Assembly: GCA_002702405.1 (NCBI GenBank)
Contig: NZZH01000035.1
Span: forward strand, 5,232-10,473
Source of the DNA: Flavobacteriaceae bacterium
Lineage (GTDB): Bacteria; Bacteroidota; Bacteroidia; Flavobacteriales; Flavobacteriaceae
Direction: 5' to 3'
DNA length: 5,242 nucleotides
Shown here: one piece after another, positions 1 to 5,242 of the stretch
Position numbering within the stretch: the first letter of the stretch is position 1
Layout: every line of letters starts with the position of its first letter
Notes under the pieces: model-generated
The model's database searches: none
Told to the model about the DNA's origin: nothing
What the model saw: only the letters and a program-made list of their open reading frames with translations
Made by a program: the position numbers and the translations under genes

Positions 1-494
1 AAAAATTCTAAAATTCTATACTCTCGTGGTCCTAATTTAGTTTCTTTATCACAACAATATACTCGATGCATGTCTGTATCCATAACTATATTAGAGTATG
101 TAAGCTTTGAAGTTGAACTAGCTTCCGAGCTGCGCCTTAATAAAGCTTGAATTCTAGCTATTAATTCTTTAGGGCTGAAAGGCTTGACCATATAATCATC
201 GGCACCCGAGCCAAAACCAGACACTAGGTCATCTTCCTCGCCTTTTGCGGTCAAGATAATCACGGGTGTTTTCTGGAGATCTTTATTTGACCTAATAAAC
301 TTACAAACTTCTATTCCACTTATATCTGGTAACATCCAATCAAGGATAACAAGATCCGGTTTAATTTTTTGTAACTCCATCATACCATCATAGCCATTAA
401 CAGAATGATCAAATTTGTAACCAGCAGAAGTAATATTGTATTCTAACAACGATATTAAAGATTCTTCATCCTCAATAGAATAGATAGTTGTCAT
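1..494 (-). CDS. phoB: PhoB phosphate-regulon response regulator, N-terminal part (cut by window edge)
   Basis: OmpR/PhoB-family transcription factor that, once phosphorylated under phosphate limitation, binds Pho boxes and activates phosphate-uptake genes. About 164 codons are visible, starting MTTIYSIEDEES; the rest lies beyond position 1. The receiver domain (about residues 1-122) is complete: acidic pair D9/E10, phospho-acceptor D52 in LDWMLP, T82 in ILTAKGEEDD and K104 in VKPFSPKEL. A short linker follows, then the beginning of the winged-helix domain (LGPREYRILEF, about 154-164). The DWMLP, TA(K/R)GEE and GADDY..KPFSPKEL blocks distinguish PhoB from most OmpR paralogues. The ATG at 494 overlaps the phoU stop as ATGA, and AAGGTGAG lies 8 nt upstream, so start and translational coupling are well supported. 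The recognition helix cannot be assessed. The downstream or distant location of phoR is unknown. Confidence 0.93.
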   Translation of the reverse strand, partial: MTTIYSIEDEESLISLLEYNITSAGYKFDHSVNGYDGMMELQKIKPDLVILDWMLPDISGIEVCKFIRSNKDLQKTPVIILTAKGEEDDLVSGFGSGADDYMVKPFSPKELIARIQALLRRSSEASSTSKLTYSNIVMDTDMHRVYCCDKETKLGPREYRILEF

Positions 495-1192
495 TGTTCA
501 AACTCACCTTTCGGTCTTGGTGTTTTGATAGTCTCACCAACAGTAGCATAATAAACTTCCTCTGCTATATTGGTAATATGGTCGCCAGCTCTTTCTATGG
601 TTTTAATGGTAAATAAAAGTTTTGTATTCATCAAAGTTTTGAGTTTGTTGGGTTTATGTCTAATTTCTTCAATAATTTGCTCATAAACTGATTGATAAAG
701 TTTATCGATTAAAGCATCGTCGTTTCTAACTTCAATAGACTTATCTTTATTCTTTGAAACGTAAGCATCAATGACTTTTTTAAGCTGTCCTTGCACCATT
801 ACAATCATTCTTAAAATTTCCGATTTAATGTTTGCCGCTGGTATTACTTCTAAAGCTTGAATCCTTAGTGAGACATTTTTACAATAATCGCCCAGTCTCT
901 CTAAGTCTGTGGAAATCTTAAGAGCAGCTAATCCTTCTCTTAGGTCCACTGCCATTGGAGAACGCAAGGTTATAAAGGTAATGACTTGATCTCTAATTTT
1001 TTCATCACATTGATCTAGTATAGGCTCATTTTTAAGTATATCTTCAACTGTTGATGCAGACCCAGTATCAACAATATGATACAAGAGCTTATACTGCTCC
1101 TCGCATAATGTAGCCATTTTAATTATTGATCTTCTGATCGATGATATATCCTCATCAAAAGATGATACTATATGGTCGCTATACTCTTTCAT
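491..1192 (-). CDS. phoU: PhoU phosphate signalling adaptor protein
   Basis: Cytoplasmic helical protein of the PhoU family. In studied bacteria it connects the PstSCAB transporter to the PhoR/PhoB pathway, keeping the Pho response off when phosphate is plentiful and limiting Pst uptake. The 233 residues match the family's usual length and show two related halves. Each half carries the metal-site pattern E-x3-D: STDLERLGDY (E98, D102) and KTIERAGDHITNIAEEVYY (E200, D204). LRSPMAVDLRE (about 76-86) and the N-terminal HIVSSFDEDI are also typical. No signal peptide or membrane segment is seen. The ATG at 1192 has AAGGAG 5 nt upstream. It follows pstB after 38 nt and its stop overlaps the phoB start, as expected in a pst-phoU-phoB operon. 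No key residue is missing. Confidence 0.96.
   Translation of the reverse strand: MKEYSDHIVSSFDEDISSIRRSIIKMATLCEEQYKLLYHIVDTGSASTVEDILKNEPILDQCDEKIRDQVITFITLRSPMAVDLREGLAALKISTDLERLGDYCKNVSLRIQALEVIPAANIKSEILRMIVMVQGQLKKVIDAYVSKNKDKSIEVRNDDALIDKLYQSVYEQIIEEIRHKPNKLKTLMNTKLLFTIKTIERAGDHITNIAEEVYYATVGETIKTPRPKGEFEQ
503..510 (-). promoter_or_regulatory. Ribosome binding site of phoB inside the phoU 3' end
   Basis: AAGGTGAG lies 8 nt before the phoB ATG and is part of the last codons of phoU. Together with the ATGA stop/start overlap it decides the phoB start at 494. Confidence 0.65.
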
Positions 1193-1197
1193 AAATA

Positions 1198-1203
1198 CTC
1201 CTT
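1198..1203 (-). promoter_or_regulatory. Ribosome binding site of phoU (AAGGAG)
   Basis: AAGGAG lies 5 nt before the phoU ATG within the 38-nt pstB-phoU spacer and supports the start at 1192. Confidence 0.75.
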
Positions 1204-1230
1204 GCCTTATTGTATCAAACTATATAATTG

Positions 1231-1998
1231 TTAGCCAATTCTCCCCGTGATGTAATCTTGTGTTTTTATATGCTCAGGATTAGAAAATATAGTTTTTGTC
1301 AGACCAGACTCAATTAGTTCACCCATGTGCATATAAGCTGTTCTGTTGGAAACTCTTGCAGCTTGTTGCATTGAATGAGTAACTATCACAATAGTATATT
1401 TTTCTTTAAGCTCTTCTATTAGCTCTTCTATCTTCGCGGTGGCTATAGGATCTAAGGCTGAACAGGGCTCATCCATCAATATAATCTCTGGATTCACTGC
1501 TAATGCTCTAGCAATGCATAGCCTTTGTTGTTGTCCACCAGACAGTCCTGTACCTGGTTCAAACAGTCTATCTTTAACTTCATTAAATAGTCCAGCTTTT
1601 TGCAGACTTGTTATAACCAGTTCATCAAGATCTTCTTTTGAATTAGTCATACCATGTAATCTTGGGCCATATGCTACATTATCATATAAAGATTTTGGAA
1701 ACGGATTAGGTTTTTGAAAGACCATCCCTATTCTGGTTCTAAGACTTACTGGGTCTGTTGATGGGTCATTTACATCTTCTCCATCGATCATTATTTGTCC
1801 ATTATATCTACATATATCCACCAGATCATTCATCCGATTTATACATTTTATTAATGTAGATTTACCACAACCCGAAGGCCCAATTAATGATGTGACTTCG
1901 TTTGCATAGATATTTAAATTTATTCCAAATAATGCTTGTTTCTCTCCATAAAAAACATTTAAGTTTTTAATAGATACTTTTAATTCTTCTATGGACAT
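1231..1998 (-). CDS. pstB: PstB phosphate ABC transporter ATPase
   Basis: ATP-hydrolysing subunit of the Pst phosphate importer; as a dimer on the cytoplasmic face it powers the PstC-PstA channel. The 255 residues are full family length. ABC motifs appear in order: Walker [10 protein letters not shown] (40-48), Q-loop Q95 within [20 protein letters not shown], signature LSGGQ (152-156), Walker B IILMDEP with catalytic E177 (172-178), D-loop SALD (180-183) and switch H208. The KPNPFP...YDNVAYGPR block, the CSALDPIAT block and the terminal TGRIG are PstB hallmarks that separate it from other importer ATPases. The start [10 protein letters not shown] is fixed by an AGGAGG 4 nt upstream of the ATG. 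It lies 10 nt after pstA and 38 nt before phoU. It appears intact and functional. Confidence 0.97.
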   Translation of the reverse strand: MSIEELKVSIKNLNVFYGEKQALFGINLNIYANEVTSLIGPSGCGKSTLIKCINRMNDLVDICRYNGQIMIDGEDVNDPSTDPVSLRTRIGMVFQKPNPFPKSLYDNVAYGPRLHGMTNSKEDLDELVITSLQKAGLFNEVKDRLFEPGTGLSGGQQQRLCIARALAVNPEIILMDEPCSALDPIATAKIEELIEELKEKYTIVIVTHSMQQAARVSNRTAYMHMGELIESGLTKTIFSNPEHIKTQDYITGRIG

Positions 1999-2002
1999 GC
2001 TT

Positions 2003-2008
2003 CCTCCT
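2003..2008 (-). promoter_or_regulatory. Ribosome binding site of pstB (AGGAGG)
   Basis: A perfect AGGAGG directly follows the pstA TAA stop and lies 4 nt before the pstB ATG. It fixes the pstB start and suggests that ribosomes ending pstA reinitiate on pstB. It is the strongest ribosome site in the window. Confidence 0.85.
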
Positions 2009-3226
2009 TTACCATTTTTTTTCTAATTTTTTTCTAAGATAGACTGCAGTAATATTTAATAAAAATAAAAATATTAATAAAACCATGATTGCAGCTGATG
2101 TTCTCTCAACAAATGCCCTTTCAGGACTATCGGCCCATAAATAAATTTGTACAGGTAGCGCTGTTGCAGGATCCATTGGTCCTCCAGGTATATCAACAAC
2201 AAAAGCAACCATTCCGATCATAAGTAACGGTGCTGTTTCTCCTATGGCTTGTGCAATACCAATAATTGTTCCTGTTAAAATACCAGGCATAGCCAGCGGT
2301 AAAGTAAAATTAAATATCGTTTGAACTTTACTTGACCCTAAGCCTATAGCGGCTTCTTCAATAGAAGGAGGAACTGACTTAATTGCTGATCTTGCAGCAA
2401 TTACAATCGTTGGCAATGTCATAAGTCCTAATGTTAATCCTCCAACTAAGGGGGCTGATCTTGGTAAATTAAAAAAGTTTAAGAAAATAGCTAATCCTAA
2501 CAGTCCAAAAACAATTGAAGGTACGGCGGCAAGATTATTAATATTAGTCTCTATAATATCTGATAATCTATTTTTTTTAGCCAACTTCTCCAGATAAATA
2601 GCTGTCAAAACACCAAGGGGGAAAGAAGTAATAAAGGCAATTAAGATTGCATAAAAAGTACCATAGATAGCACCTTTTATTCCAGCCATTTCAGGTTCTC
2701 GACTATCAGCGCCGGCTAAAAGATATTTATTGATATGAAGTTCAACCAAATTCTGTTCTTCAAACTGATCGAGAATCTTTAATTGATCAGACATGAGTCT
2801 TCCAGCCGAATCCCCCTCTCTCTTTACTGTTCCTTTCACATACATGTCAACGTCATCAGAAGCTAAAAAATAATAATAGTCGTTGATCGTTTTGCCTTCA
2901 TTAGCCTTCAATAGGTCTTCAAATTCATAGGTCGCACCTGTGCTAAATAAAGAATATAGAGTTCTTTTTTCAGCTCTTGTAGTTAGTTCGGGAAACATAT
3001 TTCTAAGTTGCTGTCTTAACTCAGTCCTAGGGTCTATTTCTGATGAGTTTATACTATTATTTATTTCAATCTTTACACCGATATAACTTTGATTAAATGC
3101 AGATATGCCAGTTGAAAATATTTTAAATAATAATATTCCTAATAAAACAATCGCCGTAGATACGGCTAAAAAACCATAGACTTTGAATCTCTTCTCTGCG
3201 TTATTTCTTGATAAGATGTTATTCAT
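2009..3226 (-). CDS. pstA: PstA phosphate ABC transporter permease, long form
   Basis: One of the two membrane subunits forming the Pst phosphate channel. At 405 residues it is well over 100 residues longer than E. coli PstA (about 296). The extra length is N-terminal: one membrane segment (about 17-40), then a hydrophilic, probably periplasmic stretch (about 45-180) with charged helical character, a layout I associate with the DUF3333-type N-terminus of proteobacterial PstA. The permease core (about 185-400) has roughly five hydrophobic segments, the coupling EAA loop [20 protein letters not shown] (289-308) followed by LPLAMPGI, the PstA block AIGETAPL (327-334) and the late segment ending [12 protein letters not shown]. 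Its ATG lies within the end of pstC (8-nt overlap, ATGAATAA) with a weak AGAGAG 4 nt upstream, pointing to coupled translation. The stop is immediately followed by the pstB Shine-Dalgarno. Confidence 0.94.
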   Translation of the reverse strand: MNNILSRNNAEKRFKVYGFLAVSTAIVLLGILLFKIFSTGISAFNQSYIGVKIEINNSINSSEIDPRTELRQQLRNMFPELTTRAEKRTLYSLFSTGATYEFEDLLKANEGKTINDYYYFLASDDVDMYVKGTVKREGDSAGRLMSDQLKILDQFEEQNLVELHINKYLLAGADSREPEMAGIKGAIYGTFYAILIAFITSFPLGVLTAIYLEKLAKKNRLSDIIETNINNLAAVPSIVFGLLGLAIFLNFFNLPRSAPLVGGLTLGLMTLPTIVIAARSAIKSVPPSIEEAAIGLGSSKVQTIFNFTLPLAMPGILTGTIIGIAQAIGETAPLLMIGMVAFVVDIPGGPMDPATALPVQIYLWADSPERAFVERTSAAIMVLLIFLFLLNITAVYLRKKLEKKW

Positions 3227-4595
3227 ACTGCTCTCTGTATTTTTTAACGATCGATAGTGAAATTACATTCAAGATTAACGTTAAAAAGAATAAGACGAAT
3301 GCGAGAGCAAAAGCAGATAAGGTTTTAGCACTATCGAATTCTTGGTCGCCGGTTAAAAGTCCGACAATTTGGACTGTAACCGTAGTTACAGCATCAAATG
3401 GATTTGCAGTTAGATTCGCTGCAAAACCAGCTGCCATTACTACAATCATAGTTTCCCCTATCGCTCTTGAAAAGGCTAATAAGAAACTGCCAACTATTCC
3501 ATGGAATGATGCCGGGATAATTACTCTAGTTGTTGTCTCTGACAAAGTCGCACCCATAGCCAGAGAGCCTTCTTTTAGTGATCTTGGAACTGCTGATAAT
3601 GCATCGTCAGTTAATGATGCAATAAACGGGATAATCATTATACCTAACACAGAACCCGCAATTAACGCGCTCTCTGAACTAAAACCTTCGATATCGAAAA
3701 ATATTCCCATTTCTCTAAAAAATGGACCAACGGTTATAACAGCAAAAAATCCATATACAACGGTTGGGATTCCCGCAAGTACTTCAATTATAGGTTTTGC
3801 AAAGCTACGCACTCTGTTTGATGCATATTGAGATAAGTAAATTGCAGAAAATAACCCTATTGGTCCGGCAACTGACATGGCAATTATTGATATTAAGATC
3901 GTTCCAGTAAATACTGGTACTGCCCCAAAACTTCCTGAAGAACCTACTTGATCCTCTCTAATTGACATTTGAGGACTCCAATGAGTTCCAAATAAAAAAT
4001 CTTGCACTGGGACTGATTCAAAAAAACGTAAAGTTTCAAATAGTAACGAAAGGACGATGCCAATTGTTATAAAAATTGCAAATATTGAAGCAATATTCAT
4101 AACCTTAATGACTACATCTTCAAATAGATCTCTTGCTTTGAAATCAGCGCTAATCAACTTAAATGAATATCTCAATGCTATGATGGTTAACATAACTAGG
4201 ACAATACTTTTAAGCAATAAATTAAGATGCATTGTAGATTTGTAATATTCTGTTGCTGTAAAGAAGTTAACATGATCCATGGCTTTGGAATTTACATCAT
4301 CTACAAAATTTATAACGCCCTCAATATAAAAGTTAGCTATTGATGGCTCGGTAATATCCGAAAAATAATCTCTCAATCTCATGGTAATTATAGTATCTTC
4401 AATAAAGGACCAAACTATCAATAACACCAAGGCCGGCGAGATAGTCAGAAAAGCAGCATACATACCATGATAGTTAGGCTGTGAATGTATTTCAGCGCCA
4501 TTAATAGCACTTATAGCAGCAGCTTTTTTCTTGCTTATATAAAAACTATATGCAGATAATCCAATAATCGTTAGTAATATAAATTCAATAGACAT
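3219..4595 (-). CDS. pstC: PstC phosphate ABC transporter permease, long form
   Basis: Partner of PstA in the inner-membrane phosphate channel. With the ATG at 4595 the protein has 458 residues, against about 320 for E. coli PstC. The extra N-terminal region carries a first membrane segment (about 3-20), a basic SKKKAAA stretch, the block HSQPNYHGMYAAF (37-49), a second segment (about 50-64), a hydrophilic loop (about 65-125), a third segment (about 126-144) and a fourth (about 165-187). The permease core runs from about 225, with VLAGIPTVVYGFFA (272-285), the EAA loop SLKEGSLAMGATLSETTTRV (339-358) and AFSRAIGETMIVVMAAG (374-390). An in-frame GTG at 4616 would add seven residues. I prefer the ATG because the sequence from MSIEF resembles relatives and the predicted transcript start lies downstream of the GTG. 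No Shine-Dalgarno precedes either start. It is the first gene of the operon, 60 nt after the aquaporin. Confidence 0.94.
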   Translation of the reverse strand: MSIEFILLTIIGLSAYSFYISKKKAAAISAINGAEIHSQPNYHGMYAAFLTISPALVLLIVWSFIEDTIITMRLRDYFSDITEPSIANFYIEGVINFVDDVNSKAMDHVNFFTATEYYKSTMHLNLLLKSIVLVMLTIIALRYSFKLISADFKARDLFEDVVIKVMNIASIFAIFITIGIVLSLLFETLRFFESVPVQDFLFGTHWSPQMSIREDQVGSSGSFGAVPVFTGTILISIIAMSVAGPIGLFSAIYLSQYASNRVRSFAKPIIEVLAGIPTVVYGFFAVITVGPFFREMGIFFDIEGFSSESALIAGSVLGIMIIPFIASLTDDALSAVPRSLKEGSLAMGATLSETTTRVIIPASFHGIVGSFLLAFSRAIGETMIVVMAAGFAANLTANPFDAVTTVTVQIVGLLTGDQEFDSAKTLSAFALAFVLFFLTLILNVISLSIVKKYREQYE

Positions 4596-4601
4596 AATGT
4601 T

Positions 4602-4631
4602 ATAGATAATTAACACATCATAACTATCTAT
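4602..4631 (-). repeat. Imperfect inverted repeat over the pstC -10 and start region
   Basis: Arms ATAGATAGTTA (4621-4631) and TAATTATCTAT (4602-4612), minus-strand reading, pair at 10 of 11 positions with one G/T mismatch around an 8-nt centre. The centre and inner arm contain the TATGAT hexamer. It could be an operator for a second regulator, or a weak hairpin in transcripts reading through from the aquaporin. No T-run follows, so it is not a typical intrinsic terminator. Chance occurrence is possible in such AT-rich DNA. Confidence 0.45.
4617..4622 (-). promoter_or_regulatory. Candidate -10 element of the pstC promoter (TATGAT)
   Basis: TATGAT on the minus strand differs from TATAAT at one position and lies 10 nt downstream of the candidate Pho box, which would replace the -35 element as in PhoB-activated promoters. 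Transcription would begin at about 4609-4611 (an A pair), leaving a leader of about 15 nt without a Shine-Dalgarno before the pstC ATG at 4595. Confidence 0.5.
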
Positions 4632-4632
4632 T

Positions 4633-4650
4633 GTTAAGGATATGTTACAG
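4633..4650 (-). promoter_or_regulatory. Candidate Pho box upstream of pstC
   Basis: On the minus strand CTGTAAC-ATAT-CCTTAAC forms two 7-mers separated by 4 nt, i.e. the 11-bp period of PhoB sites (consensus about CTGTCAT-N4-CTGTCAT). The first unit matches 5 of 7 positions and the second only 3 of 7, but the two units match each other at 5 of 7 (shared C..TAAC). It begins 5 nt after the aquaporin stop and ends 10 nt before a -10-like hexamer, the same spacing as in the E. coli phoA promoter. It would make the operon, including phoB itself, autoregulated by phosphate starvation. The degeneracy in an AT-rich background is the main doubt. Confidence 0.55.
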
Positions 4651-4655
4651 TAAAC

Positions 4656-5242
4656 TTAATTTATGGCTTTTTTGTAAAGAGTGGTGGCTAAAAAAGCACC
4701 AATTATCTGTGATAAAATAAAGCCAAATATGTTTGATGGGTTTATGCCTGTAAATGTGTCAGTTAGAGATCTAGCAATAGTTATAGCTGGATTAGCAAAG
4801 GATGTTGATGATGTAAAGAAATATGCTGAACCAATATATAAACCGACTAAAACCGCGACTATCACATCATCTTTATCCTGAGACATTAGGATGATAAAAA
4901 CTAAAAAAAACGATGCTATCACTTCAGAAATCATAATTGGAATTCCTGATCTATCGTTAACGCTAAAATCTATCAGTGGCAAACTAAATATCAAATGTAT
5001 AAGCACCACCGCTAAAATGCCCGCAATTATTTGTGTAGTAACATAAGCAACAAAATCTCTTGAACTCAACTTGCCTTGTAAATAAAAACTCAGAGATACG
5101 GCTGGATTAAAATGTGCGCCAGAATGGTTTCTAAAAACAACAATGATTACTATCAACATTAGAGCAGTTGCATAAGAATTTGATAACAGTGTAAGACCAG
5201 CGTTGCCTTGGCTTAAATTTTCAGCCATGATTCCGCTGCCAA
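4656..5242 (-). CDS. Aquaporin-family (MIP) channel, AqpS-like, 5' end outside window
   Basis: Membrane channel of the major intrinsic protein superfamily for small neutral solutes. The visible 194 residues include both pore motifs: SGAHFNPAVSL (first NPA) and SFANPAITIARSLTDTF (second NPA), with hydrophobic segments between and around them. An ATG at 5228 is not the start: the frame stays open to the window edge and reads GSGIM before AENLSQGNAGLTLLSNS, the conserved VGSGIMAE.L..GN...LLAN block that sits inside this subgroup. Roughly 20-35 N-terminal residues are therefore missing. The NPA-x-TIAR-xLTDTF-GI-P ending recalls AqpS-type channels that release arsenite and are often encoded with ars genes (family knowledge). 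Ile replaces the Arg that follows the second NPA in AqpZ and GlpF, predicting a wider, uncharged filter. It ends with TAA 60 nt before pstC. The substrate is unproven. Confidence 0.9.
   Translation of the reverse strand, partial: GSGIMAENLSQGNAGLTLLSNSYATALMLIVIIVVFRNHSGAHFNPAVSLSFYLQGKLSSRDFVAYVTTQIIAGILAVVLIHLIFSLPLIDFSVNDRSGIPIMISEVIASFFLVFIILMSQDKDDVIVAVLVGLYIGSAYFFTSSTSFANPAITIARSLTDTFTGINPSNIFGFILSQIIGAFLATTLYKKAIN

Noticed and set aside
1209..1238. Possible internal promoter before phoU: TTGGCT, 18-nt spacer, TACAAT on the minus strand
   Set aside because: The predicted start near 1202 would fall inside the phoU Shine-Dalgarno and destroy it. The match is weak and expected by chance in AT-rich DNA.
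1439..1717. 92-codon open frame on the plus strand
   Set aside because: It is antisense to the conserved PstB signature and Walker B region; no start signal or family resemblance.
3208..3831. 207-codon open frame on the plus strand
   Set aside because: It is antisense to the start of pstA and the 3' half of pstC, whose protein sequences are clearly conserved; the plus-strand product has no recognisable domain and low-complexity Ile/Ala/Thr content typical of a shadow frame.
4057..4245. Short plus-strand open frame
   Set aside because: It lies opposite hydrophobic segments of PstC; antisense of membrane helices often yields such hydrophobic shadows.
4596..4655. Intrinsic terminator between the aquaporin and pstC
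   Set aside because: The only inverted repeat is AT-rich and is followed by ATAACATT rather than a T-run, so a terminator call is not supported. Readthrough from the aquaporin into pstC remains possible.
4681..4881. 66-codon plus-strand open frame
   Set aside because: It is antisense to the aquaporin second-NPA region, which is strongly conserved on the minus strand.

Overview
The window is a compact, AT-rich stretch of bacterial chromosome with every gene on the minus strand. Read in the direction of transcription, from high to low coordinates, the order is: the 3' part of an aquaporin-family (MIP) channel gene, then pstC, pstA, pstB, phoU and the first two thirds of phoB. Both edge genes are cut by the window: the aquaporin lacks its 5' end and phoB lacks its DNA-binding domain. 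No gap exceeds about 60 bases. I see no RNA genes, mobile elements or CRISPR array.

The core is a high-affinity phosphate uptake and sensing operon. PstC and PstA form the membrane channel and PstB is the ATPase. PhoU links transporter state to signalling, and PhoB is the response regulator that activates phosphate-starvation genes. The junctions are tight: an 8-nt overlap (pstC/pstA), a 10-nt gap holding a perfect Shine-Dalgarno (pstA/pstB), a 38-nt gap (pstB/phoU) and a 4-nt ATGA overlap (phoU/phoB). The pstA-pstB and phoU-phoB pairs look translationally coupled. Neither pstS (the phosphate-binding protein) nor phoR (the sensor kinase) is visible.

The short space between the aquaporin and pstC holds a plausible PhoB-dependent promoter: a degenerate Pho box (two 7-mers on an 11-bp period), then 10 nt, then a -10-like TATGAT. 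An imperfect palindrome lies over the -10 and probable start site. This promoter places the pstC start at the ATG at 4595 rather than at an in-frame GTG further upstream.

The aquaporin resembles the AqpS-like subgroup often found with arsenic-resistance genes. It has Ile where water and glycerol channels have the selectivity-filter Arg after the second NPA. Its position beside a phosphate importer, the usual entry route for arsenate, suggests a link between phosphate starvation and arsenic efflux, but this is inference.

The organism is probably a low-GC alphaproteobacterium, possibly a streamlined marine one. The reasons are the long PstA and PstC with extra N-terminal regions, the PhoB sequence style, the pstCAB-phoU-phoB order and the AT-rich dense packing. 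The species cannot be named from this window. The region is mostly a well-known system; the less ordinary parts are the promoter region and the neighbouring channel.
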